Positions 43,348 to 51,380 are shown, numbered from the stretch's first letter. The stretch is 60,094 bases of DNA from Euryarchaeota archaeon UBA202 (GCA_002502685.1 DAQA01000002.1:15532-75625), one strand, 5' to 3'. Translations and numbers: made by a program. Notes: generated from the letters alone by a model not told the origin.

Positions 43348-43489
43348 GGGAGCATGGTGTAACCAGGCATCATTGCGGGCTCCAGTTATGGGAATGATTA
43401 AAAGAGGGTCATCTGACCAGTGATGAATAACTGGAGCAATGACCCATAGAAGAGACCCGCCGATCTGGGTTCAAATCCCAGTGCTCCCA
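43348..43489 (+). tRNA. tRNA-Trp (anticodon CCA) with a 69-nt intron
   Basis: Acceptor GGGAGCA (43348-43354) pairs with TGCTCCC (43482-43488), discriminator A. D-arm GGTGTAACCAGGCATCA; T-arm CTGGG/TTCAAAT/CCCAG. The anticodon stem GCGGG (43375-43379) and CCCGC (43456-43460) are separated by loop CTCCAG, an intron from 43386 to 43454, and A38 (43455). The mature tRNA would be 73 nt. The intron sits at position 37/38, the canonical archaeal site. A small membrane-protein gene follows 11 nt later. Confidence 0.93.
43386..43454 (+). ncRNA. tRNA-Trp intron with a box C/D 2'-O-methylation guide
   Basis: C-like box ATGATTA (43394-43400), D' CTGA (43413-43416), C' GTGATGA (43420-43426) and D-like ATGA (43439-43442). 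The D guide AACTGGAGC (43429-43437) is fully complementary to GCTCCAGTT across the anticodon. The base five nt upstream of D (43434) pairs with C34. The D' guide GGGTC pairs with G37-A38-C39-C40-C41, placing C39 at the +5 position. This matches the known euryarchaeal arrangement, in which the tRNA-Trp intron guides methylation of positions 34 and 39 of its own tRNA. C and D boxes are slightly degenerate. Confidence 0.82.
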
Positions 43490-43500
43490 ATGGTGATACT

Positions 43501-43719
43501 ATGGCCTTGAAAATTAAGATGGAACTGACAACAGTTATCGCATTGTTGATATTAATTGCGGGAATAATTTTTTACATCGGGTGGTCATTGCATTATGACG
43601 CCTGGACAAATATCGGTGTCTATTCACTGACAATTGTCCTTGTTGTGTTTGGATTCCTTGGTTTACTTCTTTCCATGCATCAAGAGGGTGGAGTGCCACA
43701 AGAAAAAAGGAAAAAATAG
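43501..43719 (+). CDS. Small membrane protein, two spans
   Basis: 72 residues: MALKIKMELTT, span VIALLILIAGIIFYIGWSL, a short HYDAWTNIG loop, span SLTIVLVVFGFLGLLLSM, basic tail. No family recognised. The ATG lies 11 nt after tRNA-Trp, so it is either read from the tRNA transcript or leaderless from an unseen start. Function unknown. Confidence 0.55.
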   Translation: MALKIKMELTTVIALLILIAGIIFYIGWSLHYDAWTNIGVYSLTIVLVVFGFLGLLLSMHQEGGVPQEKRKK

Positions 43720-43939
43720 GTTAAGGTAACACCTAAATTTTTTTTTTTCCTCATCTGGTTCTATTCTTGTATTTTTATTTTAATCTATTTTTTTTTATGG
43801 AGGGAAAGAAACTTTTAATAAATCATTCTCTATTAAATTATTGCAAAAAAAATAAACACTTATGGAGGCAAAGAACCTAAAAAAAAATTTGTGTGATGCT
43901 GTCACGTATAGTTGTGGTTTCCCTTAATTAGATAAGGAA

Positions 43940-44004
43940 GGGATAGGAGGGAATAGCTATCTGATGATGGAGATAGTGGAGGAAAAAGTCTCCCCTCCTA
44001 CCCC
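43940..44004 (+). ncRNA. Candidate three-way-junction RNA upstream of sepF
   Basis: GGGATAGGAGGG (43940-43951) pairs with CCCTCCTACCC (43993-44003): 11 bp with one bulged A. Inside, GCTATCT/AGATAGT (43956-43962 with 43971-43977) closes an 8-nt loop, and GGAG/CTCC closes a second. The gap 43720-44166 has no plausible protein gene. A TATTAAATTATT element near 43828 could start a transcript around 43860. Independent RNA or sepF 5' control are both possible; sepF has its own TATA box downstream, which favours an independent RNA. Confidence 0.4.
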
Positions 44005-44135
44005 ATTTTGACCACCTTAATTTACACCATTAAACAATATAAGATTTTCCATTTTTTTCTTCTGTTTCAATTTATTTATTCCCTGGATCTTCTTTTTTTA
44101 GGAATAAGAAATGGTGATACCTCTATTAAATCGAT

Positions 44136-44147
44136 AATTTAATAAAC
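44136..44147 (+). promoter_or_regulatory. TATA box of sepF
   Basis: AATTTAATAAAC ending 19 nt before the ATG at 44167; consistent with leaderless transcription and downstream of the candidate RNA at 43940. Confidence 0.5.
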
Positions 44148-44166
44148 TTTATTAGGCTTTATCCAC

Positions 44167-44526
44167 ATGAAAAACATGACATTATTTGGTAAAACACGCA
44201 GTGTTAAAGAAGAATATCTGGATCTTTCTCGCTATAAAGAGGAAAGTACTGAGAAAGAACCATCGATGTATGTAAAGGTAGCTGAAGTTCAAAAATATGA
44301 GGATTTAACATCTCTCATAGACTCTGTCTATAATGGAAACTTGCTTTTATTGGATTACAGTATGATTAAAAGAGATGAAATAGAGGAAGAAAAGGTTATT
44401 AATGAATTAAAAAAGGTAGTTAGAGATGTAAAGGGCGATATAGCAGGATTAGGAGGCGACATTATGATAGTTGCACCTGCTGGGGTAAAAATTGATAGAA
44501 AAAAGATAAGGGGAAATTTTTTCTAA
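44167..44526 (+). CDS. sepF: SepF-like cell-division protein
   Basis: 119 residues. N-terminal membrane-targeting helix MKNMTLFGKTRSVKEEYLDL, a linker, then the SepF core with YVKVAEVQKYEDLTSLIDSVY and VVRDVKGDIAGLGGDIMIVAP. SepF anchors FtsZ to the membrane in archaea with FtsZ-based division. The last 4 nt overlap the convergent RaSEA gene. No ftsZ in the window. Confidence 0.85.
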   Translation: MKNMTLFGKTRSVKEEYLDLSRYKEESTEKEPSMYVKVAEVQKYEDLTSLIDSVYNGNLLLLDYSMIKRDEIEEEKVINELKKVVRDVKGDIAGLGGDIMIVAPAGVKIDRKKIRGNFF

Positions 44527-45542
44527 AAATAAAATCCTTTGGTAAATCCCTCTAATTCCAATATCCCTTCCCATTTTTTTTTGCATTCACATTCTACATC
44601 CACAAGAAATTTTTCATTTTGGGAAAGGGAAAAATTATTGATGTTATCAAGAATTTTTTTATCACATTTGCCACAATTATGTGCCCCTCGTTTTTGTCCC
44701 CCTGCAATAATATCACACTGAATATGTGTTTTGTCATCTAGATGATTAACTTCTTTTAAAATAGACATAATCGACCATAGCCAAGGAGGCCGGTATTCAC
44801 CGCGATTCCAAAGCCATTCCAGCATTGTATAACTATGTATATTAACGGGATTAAAAGAAATAGTAGTGGAAAAATCAAGTATTTTTCCAGCAGATTGAAT
44901 ACAGTCCTCTATGGCTTCCCTTTCTGTTAGAAAGGCAGGTTTGATAAGAAGATACGTTTTTAAATCAAGATTGTGTTCTCTAATGCATTTAGCCGCTTTG
45001 AGCCAATCATTAAATAAAAATCCTTTATTTATCGATTTCTCTAAAATGTGATCATTGGCGGATTCCAAACCAATAGAAACCTCAAAAGCCACAGGTTTTA
45101 TTGTCTGTGCCAATTCTTCAATTTTATCTGTTACATATTCGGGTCTGGATTCTATGGATATCTTCTTAACATGGGGTTTTTTTGCCACCTCTTTTAAAAT
45201 TTTTTTTTGTGTGTGAAACGATATCTCTTTTGAATCCAGAAAACTTCCGGAAGTAAATATTTTTATGATGGATTCTCCGGCGTACTTTTCCAATGCCTTA
45301 TCCATTTGTGAAATAATTTGTGTTTCATCTATCCCCCCGGGAAGACTGTCCCTAAAATATCCACACATGGTACAGCCAGAATGATGTGCCCACCGGCAAC
45401 CCGTGGTTTGGATAATAATTGTTAAAGCCGGTGTTTTTTTTCCATTAAGGGTATCATATTCTTGCCATACCCGTGATTGCCTCAACTTATGATATCTATA
45501 TCTCTTGTGCATGGATCTAGAAAATTCCTGTAGCCCTTTCAT
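44523..45542 (-). CDS. Archaeosine biosynthesis radical SAM protein RaSEA
   Basis: 339 residues. The radical-SAM cluster is visible as CRWAHHSGCTMCGYF (three Cys, spacing of the Elp3-like TIGR01210 family), followed by IIKIFTSGSFLDSKEIS and KISIESRPEYV. A second Cys group near the C-terminus (GGQKRGAHNCGKCDKKI, VECECKKKW) could bind metal. RaSEA acts with ArcS to turn preQ0-lysine tRNA into archaeosine. TgtA, the first enzyme on the tRNA, is at 9.1 kb. A minus-strand TTTTATAAAA box lies 18-28 nt before the ATG. Confidence 0.85.
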   Translation of the reverse strand: MKGLQEFSRSMHKRYRYHKLRQSRVWQEYDTLNGKKTPALTIIIQTTGCRWAHHSGCTMCGYFRDSLPGGIDETQIISQMDKALEKYAGESIIKIFTSGSFLDSKEISFHTQKKILKEVAKKPHVKKISIESRPEYVTDKIEELAQTIKPVAFEVSIGLESANDHILEKSINKGFLFNDWLKAAKCIREHNLDLKTYLLIKPAFLTEREAIEDCIQSAGKILDFSTTISFNPVNIHSYTMLEWLWNRGEYRPPWLWSIMSILKEVNHLDDKTHIQCDIIAGGQKRGAHNCGKCDKKILDNINNFSLSQNEKFLVDVECECKKKWEGILELEGFTKGFYF

Positions 45543-45590
45543 GAGTTTCCCACTTTGTTTTTTTATAAAAATAACAGGTGAGTACTTAAA

Positions 45591-45815
45591 TTAAATCCCT
45601 ACAAACACTGTTGATGATATCACCGATATAATCACTACAATCATTTGCATATCTTTTCCTACATATTGAGTATGGCAAAAACATGCCAGCCATACAAATG
45701 CATGGATTCCAATCTGATAGGGATATAAATCCCAATACTTTTTTTGTCTTGTCCAGTAATGGTGCAACCATTTATTATACAGGGGAGATAAAAAAAGGGG
45801 AGAAAATGTACTCAT
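45591..45815 (-). CDS. Hypothetical 74-residue protein
   Basis: Frame with two hydrophobic stretches (IGIHAFVWLACF and MQMIVVIISVISSTVFVG) and an aromatic/basic N-terminal half (YNKWLHHYWTRQKKYWDLYP). A minus-strand AAATATAAAG lies about 15-25 nt before the ATG, shared as a two-way promoter with the gene at 45869. No family known. It lies 48 nt upstream of RaSEA on the same strand. Moderate to low support. Confidence 0.35.
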   Translation of the reverse strand: MSTFSPLFLSPLYNKWLHHYWTRQKKYWDLYPYQIGIHAFVWLACFCHTQYVGKDMQMIVVIISVISSTVFVGI

Positions 45816-45868
45816 GTCTTCAGTAATATCTTTATATTTGGTCTAGATATAAATCACGGTGTTTATTC

Positions 45869-46015
45869 ATGGTGAAAGAAAATAAAAAAGGTGCAATCGA
45901 AAAAAGTGCAGAAAAAACAGGAGAGGCGATTGGCAAGGGTGCTGATGCAGGTGTGAAAACCACGAAGGGATTTTTTAAGAGACTAAAAAAAGGATTGAAA
46001 AAAGACAAAGAATAA
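45869..46015 (+). CDS. 48-residue basic amphipathic protein
   Basis: Starts MVKENKKGAIEKSAEKTGEA, then GKGADAGVKTTKGFFKRLKK and a KDKE end. Very rich in Lys, Ala, Gly and Glu, with an 11-residue-like periodicity of K/E/A/G, and predicted helical. TATA-like TTTATATTTGG (45831-45841) and GATATAAATC (45846-45855) precede it. The pattern resembles short stress or histone-like/LEA-type peptides, but no family can be assigned. It is followed 28 nt later by the DUF457 gene. Confidence 0.55.
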   Translation: MVKENKKGAIEKSAEKTGEAIGKGADAGVKTTKGFFKRLKKGLKKDKE

Positions 46016-46043
46016 TTTTTTTTCCTGTATATGTAAATATATT

Positions 46044-46529
46044 ATGGGTCCGCATGGCCATGCAGGGTTAACCCTAATATTATTCTCTTTTCTAATGATG
46101 CCCTTCGGATATAGCTTTGAAGCCATTTTAATTATAATCCTTGCTACAGGCATTTCCTTACTCCCAGACATTGACCTGCTATGTGGGTGGAGCCATAGAG
46201 GAAAAACACATAACCTTGCTTTTGCAGCAATAATTGGTTTGAGTGTTGCCATCATATTTTTCTACTCTATGAATGATTTAATTATTGCATTAACTGGATT
46301 TATGGCAGGTTTTGGGGGTGTCATATCCCATCTATTAGGGGACATTATCACCTATAAATCATTTACACCGTTTACACCCTTCTCTAAAAGAAAAATAGCT
46401 TTAAAATATTGCAAGTCAGATGATAAAAAAGTTAACGGCTGGTTAGTAATCGGGGGAGTTCTTGCTTTCGTTTTTTATTTATTAATTGTAACAGGACATT
46501 TGGAAGAAATTATACAAAAATGCATGTAA
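46044..46529 (+). CDS. YdjM/DUF457-family membrane-bound metal-dependent hydrolase
   Basis: 161 residues with four membrane spans. Conserved motifs of the family: N-terminal HAGLTLILFSF, SLLPDIDLLCGWSHRGKTHNL with Asp/His metal ligands, and FGGVISHLLGDIITYKSFTPFTP. Function of the family is poorly known (LexA-regulated YdjM in Escherichia coli). The 3' end overlaps the convergent PKD-protein gene by 48 nt. A TAAATATATTATG element sits right at the start. Confidence 0.8.
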   Translation: MGPHGHAGLTLILFSFLMMPFGYSFEAILIIILATGISLLPDIDLLCGWSHRGKTHNLAFAAIIGLSVAIIFFYSMNDLIIALTGFMAGFGGVISHLLGDIITYKSFTPFTPFSKRKIALKYCKSDDKKVNGWLVIGGVLAFVFYLLIVTGHLEEIIQKCM

Positions 46530-47564
46530 TATCTCGGGGAATCTATCTTGTAGGAATTCCAAGAACATTTGGAATAATGGATGTATGGCGAATTCTTTAT
46601 TTTTGGGCATGGTAACAGCTAATGGGTCAGACCAGTCACTTTGGAGGCCTTTCTCATCCTCCGCTTTCACCCGTACTTGAAATTCTCCTTTCTCGTCCCA
46701 GATGTGCTCACTTTGTATTTCCATGTCTGGGTCAAAATAACTAGTCCATTCATCAACAATCTTATCTCCATCCCAATCCCACCCGTATCTGATTTTATGG
46801 CCATTGGGATCAGTTGCCATGGTTGTATAGGTATAGGGATTTCCTGTTTTCCCTGATGTGGCTCCATCGGGGCGAGTTGGTGTCGTGGGTGGTTCATTTA
46901 TTAATTCCAGGGTTATCCGTTTTAAGCTACCCGTGGATTCGATTTGTCCCCCCACCTTATAATGGGAATATGATTCGGCATGTCCAAAGAGGGCACAATA
47001 AGCCCCAACCCAGTAATCCTTTCCTTTTTCTGCATGTTCTTGTATTGTCCAGGTCCTGCTATCCTTAAATAAAAGTGAGTGGGTGCCGCTCTTCCCAAAA
47101 ACTTGATAGGCATGTTCTTTATCATTAAAATTACAGTGTATATAAGCAGTATTTCCACAGGTGACATCGTATTGGGTTACCCATGATGATCCTTCATAGG
47201 AATAATAATAACTTATTTTGTACAATCCAGTATAGGAGCAATGCCATTTTGACAAATGTCCAAAATATGCTATCCCTAGAGTTTTTCCATTTGAAGCACT
47301 GGTTGTGATACCTACCCAACCTTCATAATTGTCAACATTCCACTCAGAGATGTGTTGTCCATCTCCTGCCCCAAAAAAATCGTCATCTGCTTCATATGTA
47401 TCCCATGGGGGGGTCAGTATGTACGGATCCCCCAGATAATTACTAACATCTTCGTCATCACCAGCCACGATTATTTCACTTATCTCGTCATCAGCCACAG
47501 TTACATTTAATGGTACCAAAAACAACAATACAACACAAATACAGAATTTTTTTGTTATCTTCAT
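46482..47564 (-). CDS. Secreted protein with a PKD-like domain
   Basis: 360 residues from the ATG at 47564, chosen because GGAGAT lies 8-13 nt upstream and the product then opens with a signal peptide (MKITKKFCICVVLLFLVPLNVTVA in outline). An aromatic beta-rich domain (about 60-230) contains several Tyr/Trp/Gly patches (SYYYSYEGSSWVTQYDV). A PKD-like domain follows at about 240-330: NEPPTTPTRPDGATSG, DPNGHKIRYGWDWDGD, EFQVRVKAEDEKGLQSDWSD. The C-terminal helix FQMFLEFLQDRFPEILHAF resembles the short conserved tail seen on PKD proteins of this lineage and may be a sorting signal (inference). No anchor seen. Confidence 0.7.
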   Translation of the reverse strand: MKITKKFCICVVLLFLVPLNVTVADDEISEIIVAGDDEDVSNYLGDPYILTPPWDTYEADDDFFGAGDGQHISEWNVDNYEGWVGITTSASNGKTLGIAYFGHLSKWHCSYTGLYKISYYYSYEGSSWVTQYDVTCGNTAYIHCNFNDKEHAYQVFGKSGTHSLLFKDSRTWTIQEHAEKGKDYWVGAYCALFGHAESYSHYKVGGQIESTGSLKRITLELINEPPTTPTRPDGATSGKTGNPYTYTTMATDPNGHKIRYGWDWDGDKIVDEWTSYFDPDMEIQSEHIWDEKGEFQVRVKAEDEKGLQSDWSDPLAVTMPKNKEFAIHPLFQMFLEFLQDRFPEILHAFLYNFFQMSCYN

Positions 47565-47674
47565 ATTTTTGTATCTCCAAATAGTATAATCTAATATTAA
47601 CTTATAAAGAATCTCTGACAAGTATCGAATAATGTGAGACAAACATAGAAAAAATTAGTCCCATTGGTACGGGT

Positions 47675-47808
47675 GAATTCAAAATCAAGAAGATAATCAA
47701 GAAAAATTGAATTCGTGGGGGTATGTCGTGAAACATAATAGCCACGATATTCTTGTTTAACAGGAGTGCAACAGAGAAGGCTATTTTTCCCTGTTTTTTT
47801 TTTTTTTT
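47675..47808 (+). ncRNA. Candidate small RNA with three hairpins and a T15 terminator
   Basis: Hairpin 1: GAATTCAA (47675-47682) with TTGAATTC (47707-47714), perfect. Hairpin 2: ATGTCGTG (47723-47730) with CACGATAT (47743-47750), eight pairs including one G-U. Hairpin 3: AACAGG (47759-47764) with CCTGTT (47790-47795), running into about 15 T residues. A TTATAAAG element at 47603 could start it near 47630. No protein gene lies upstream on this strand for over 1 kb, so the terminator is otherwise unexplained. Confidence 0.45.
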
Positions 47809-48209
47809 ACTTTCCTAAAAATGGGTTATATAATTTAACAGAGGTAAATTCCATTTATGTATAATAACTTATGTTGATATAAGTTCCAAATATAAACAAT
47901 TCGCAGGGTAAATTACCTGTAATTTATTACTAATAATCTTTTTTTAACAGGGATGGAGTATTCGCAAGTGGGACCCCTAGTATTTTGTGGTGTATCAGAC
48001 ATTGTATTAAATTATGCATACAAACAAATCTAAGGAATGAAAATTGGCAATGCTTTATTGCATTACCATTCTTGCTACACTCTAGGTGAAAGGAAAACCA
48101 AAAAGAAAACAGTCATCGACCCATCCTATTTCTAATTATTTGTCCATAAATAAATAGAATTCCCTATTATTTTACAAAAATAATAATAACTATTCCACTA
48201 TGTGAATTC
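47809..48209. other. AT-rich spacer before hisS
   Basis: About 400 nt with no convincing gene. It has two short palindromes: AACTTAT/ATAAGTT near 47867-47886 and GGTAAATTACC near 47911. A stem GGCAATGC/GCATTACC lies at about 48047-48070 and a T-run at 47940. A 26-residue frame at 47953 lacks support. A regulatory role for hisS is possible. Confidence 0.35.
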
Positions 48210-49493
48210 ATGGTTTCAAAACCTCGAGGTACACGAGATTTCGATGTGGCAGAAATGGAAAAAAGACGTTTTATCCAAAAACAGATGGAGACTATATTCA
48301 AAAGGTTTGCATACAAGGAAATTGCCACGCCAACACTTGAACATCTAGAGCTTTTTGAAATAAAATCCGGGGAAAACATAATTGATGAACTTTATTCATT
48401 CAAGGATAAAGGAGGACGAGATATAGCCCTTAGACCAGAATTAACCGCGCCAGTGATGCGTTTTTATGTTGAAAAACTACAAATGGAAACAAAGCCGTTG
48501 AAATTTTATTATTTTGGTAATTGTTTTCGTTATGATCGTCCGCAGGAGGGCCGCTATAGAGAATTTTGGCAGATGGGATGTGAATTAATAGGTTCCTGTA
48601 GCCCCGGGGCGATCGCGGAGCTTATTGCATTAGCCTATCACGCCATAAAAAAAACAGGGCTGATAAATATACGCTTACGGATTGGTAACCTAAACTTATT
48701 AGAGAAACAGATTAGGAAAGCAATACCTAGTAGTTCGCTTTCTGATTTTTCACCTGCTCTCCATACTGACATTTTTAGGTTAATTGACAAAAATGATATT
48801 GAGAGCATGGAACAACTACTAAAAAAATATAAAAGCTCCCCTAAACAAATTGCCTTGTTTAAAGAATTTCTGCAGAGTAATAACATAGATGATATTACAA
48901 ATTATTTTAAAGATTCAACAGAAGCACAGACGGATATTGAAGATTTTAAAAAAATGTTGGACTCCCTGGAACTATTTGGCGTGCCAACAAGGGATGTAAT
49001 TGAGATGAACATAGCTCGGGGTTTAGACTATTACACTGGAACAGTTTTTGAAATTGAAGCCCCTCAGCTTGGTGCAGAAAAACAATTATGTGGTGGAGGA
49101 AGCTATACACTTGTGCCCCTATTGGGGGGGACAGAAATTCCCACTGCGGGATTTGCGATTGGTTTTGATAGAGTGATGATGACTCTGGAAAGGGAAAATT
49201 ATGAATTTCCTTTCTCTTCAGAGTTGATTTATGTGATGTCACTTGATCGAGATCTTGACAGGGAAGTTATTAAAATGGCGTCACAACTGCGTTATTCAGG
49301 ATTTATGGTTGATTTTGATTTAATGAACAGGGCAATATCCCGATCCTTAAAATATGCCAACAAAATAGGTGCCAAAAAAACCATTATTCTTGGTAAAAAT
49401 GAATGGGATCAAGATAAAGTGGTTATTAAAGATATGCAGAGTGGTGAACAACAAGAAGTAAAAAAGGAGGAACTAGAGGCTTTCCTTGTCTGA
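48210..49493 (+). CDS. hisS: Histidyl-tRNA synthetase
   Basis: 427 residues, class II synthetase. Motif 2 region LRPELTAPVMRFYVEK and NCFRYDRPQEGRYREFWQMG; histidine-specific GLDYYTGTVFEIEAP; motif 3 PTAGFAIGFDRVMM. C-terminal anticodon-binding domain of about 95 residues. The 3' end overlaps the convergent carbamate kinase gene by 21 nt. Confidence 0.96.
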   Translation: MVSKPRGTRDFDVAEMEKRRFIQKQMETIFKRFAYKEIATPTLEHLELFEIKSGENIIDELYSFKDKGGRDIALRPELTAPVMRFYVEKLQMETKPLKFYYFGNCFRYDRPQEGRYREFWQMGCELIGSCSPGAIAELIALAYHAIKKTGLINIRLRIGNLNLLEKQIRKAIPSSSLSDFSPALHTDIFRLIDKNDIESMEQLLKKYKSSPKQIALFKEFLQSNNIDDITNYFKDSTEAQTDIEDFKKMLDSLELFGVPTRDVIEMNIARGLDYYTGTVFEIEAPQLGAEKQLCGGGSYTLVPLLGGTEIPTAGFAIGFDRVMMTLERENYEFPFSSELIYVMSLDRDLDREVIKMASQLRYSGFMVDFDLMNRAISRSLKYANKIGAKKTIILGKNEWDQDKVVIKDMQSGEQQEVKKEELEAFLV

Positions 49494-50411
49494 ATGAACT
49501 ATTTGTGTTCCGTCCTCTCCTTTTGCTGCCTGCCAAGCTTTGTCAATAGAGGCAATGGCAACTCGTTTTCCCCCATTTTTTAAAAATTGTATACTTGCAA
49601 GTATCTTAGGCCCCATGGAACCCGGAGGGAAAAAACCCATTTGGTAATATTTTTCCATTTCTTCAAGTGTTGCCCGCTGTATTATTTGATCTTTTTCCAA
49701 ATAGACATGATGTACATCTGTAAGTATTAACAATAGATCTGCCCCGATTTCTGTCGCCAGTCGCTCGGATACTAAATCCTTATCCACTACTGCCTCTCGT
49801 CCTTCAATTCTTCCATCCTCTAAGACCACTGGCATTCCCCCTCCTCCAGCAGCAATAACAATGTTTCCTTCTTTTAACAATTTCTTTACGATCGGTGCTT
49901 CAACAATAGACACTGGCTGTGGTGAAGAAACTATGATTCTCCAGCCTTTTTTTTGTTTTATTAGGGGACATCCCCTTTTAAGATGGGTTAGGGCATCTTG
50001 ATCTTCATATATTGGTCCTACAGGTTTTGATGGTGTGTCAAAGGCTGGATCATCCTCATTTACTATCACTTGGGAAACAAGGGTTACCACATCCTTAGAT
50101 ATGTTCATTTTTTTTAGGGCATTTGCCATGCATTGCTGAATCATATAGCCAATTTGTCCCTGTGATTGGGCAACACAAATACCCAAGGGCATTGCCGGGG
50201 TTAAGGTCTTTGCCACCTCTTGTTGAAGAAGAAGAGCACCTACTTGTGGCCCATTACCATGAGTCAATATAATATTCCATCCATCCTTAACCATCTGTGC
50301 TATTGAGGCACAGGTTTCCCTAGTGGTGGCAAATTGTTCATAGATGGTGCCGATCTGTCCAGGTTTGATAAGGGCATTTCCCCCCAATGCAACAACAGCA
50401 ATGTCACCCAT
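49473..50411 (-). CDS. arcC: Carbamate kinase
   Basis: 312 residues from the ATG at 50411 (MGDIAVVALGGNALI); an in-frame ATG at 50426 would add five residues. Amino-acid-kinase fold with HGNGPQVGALLLQQE, the VVSSPQP-type IIVSSPQPVSIVE, GGGGMPVV, KDLVSERLATEIGADLLLILTDV and the FPPGSMGPKI segment. Interconverts carbamoyl phosphate plus ADP with ATP and carbamate. No arginine deiminase genes nearby. Confidence 0.93.
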   Translation of the reverse strand: MGDIAVVALGGNALIKPGQIGTIYEQFATTRETCASIAQMVKDGWNIILTHGNGPQVGALLLQQEVAKTLTPAMPLGICVAQSQGQIGYMIQQCMANALKKMNISKDVVTLVSQVIVNEDDPAFDTPSKPVGPIYEDQDALTHLKRGCPLIKQKKGWRIIVSSPQPVSIVEAPIVKKLLKEGNIVIAAGGGGMPVVLEDGRIEGREAVVDKDLVSERLATEIGADLLLILTDVHHVYLEKDQIIQRATLEEMEKYYQMGFFPPGSMGPKILASIQFLKNGGKRVAIASIDKAWQAAKGEDGTQIVHSDKESL

Positions 50412-50504
50412 AAAAATGAAATACAATCTAGATATAAAACACTAAGTGGAAACTTTTTATGTGAAAACATCAACTTTTTATAACATGATTTTATAGATTC
50501 TCTA

Positions 50505-51380
50505 GTGGTAGCAAGTCACAAAATTAAACGGGTACTTGATCGTGTTAAAAAAAAGGCAGTAGAAAGCCCTCTATCACTTAGTTTTTGGAGGCATATTACA
50601 CACAATAGAATATTTAAATTAATCAAATCTCAATTTGAAGACATACGCGCCCATAAAATATTACAAGAAATCAAACATTATCCCATCCCATGCCATCTAG
50701 CCATCATCATGGATGGTAACAGACGCTTTGCGCAAGAACAGGGAATGCATACGGTTGAAGGACATAAGTTAGGGGGAGAAAAACTAGGGGAAGTTTTGGA
50801 ATGGTGCAAAGAAACAGGCATAAAAATATTGACAGTTTATGCATTTTCTACTGAAAATTTCCAGCGTTCACAAAAAGAGACCAATGTACTTATGGATCTT
50901 TTCGCCACTAATTTTCATAAACTTCTTTCTGAAAAAAGGATACATCAGAACAAGATTCGTATCCGTGTTTTTGGGCAACTATCGCTTCTCCCCCGCCATG
51001 TTCAAAAGGCAGCCCAGGAAGCAATGGAATCAACACAGAAATATGACTCGTATTTTCTTAACCTCGCCATTGGCTATGGGGGACGAGAGGAAATTATTCA
51101 CGCCATCAAAAAAATTGCTGTTGATGTAAAAAAAGGGGAGTTAGATATTGATTCTATCAATACAAATATCATGTCTTCCTATCTCTATACCAGTGACTTA
51201 CCTGACCCTGATTTTGTACTTAGAACCTCAGGTGAAGAACGTCTTTCTAACTTTCTTCTCTGGCAATTAGCATATTCTGAACTCTATTTTTCTGATGTCT
51301 ATTGGCCAGCATTTAAAAAAACAGATTTTCTCAAGGCAATCCGTACTTACCAGCAAAGACAAAGACGTTACGGAGGTTAA
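50505..51380 (+). CDS. uppS: cis-Prenyltransferase (undecaprenyl/dolichyl diphosphate synthase family)
   Basis: 291 residues from a GTG at 50505. TTTTTATAAC at about 50474-50483 supports a leaderless GTG. Catalytic Asp70 in HLAIIMDGNRRFAQEQG, then VYAFSTENFQRS, NLAIGYGGREEI, PDPDFVLRTSGEERLSNFLLWQ and the C-terminal SDVYWPAF. The roughly 45 residues before the catalytic loop are the usual archaeal extension. Makes the polyprenyl carrier for glycan transfer. tRNA-Arg follows after 83 nt. Confidence 0.94.
   Translation: MVASHKIKRVLDRVKKKAVESPLSLSFWRHITHNRIFKLIKSQFEDIRAHKILQEIKHYPIPCHLAIIMDGNRRFAQEQGMHTVEGHKLGGEKLGEVLEWCKETGIKILTVYAFSTENFQRSQKETNVLMDLFATNFHKLLSEKRIHQNKIRIRVFGQLSLLPRHVQKAAQEAMESTQKYDSYFLNLAIGYGGREEIIHAIKKIAVDVKKGELDIDSINTNIMSSYLYTSDLPDPDFVLRTSGEERLSNFLLWQLAYSELYFSDVYWPAFKKTDFLKAIRTYQQRQRRYGG

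Noticed and set aside
47953..48033. 26-codon frame MEYSQVGPLV... before hisS
   Set aside because: No clear promoter or ribosome site and too short to judge.
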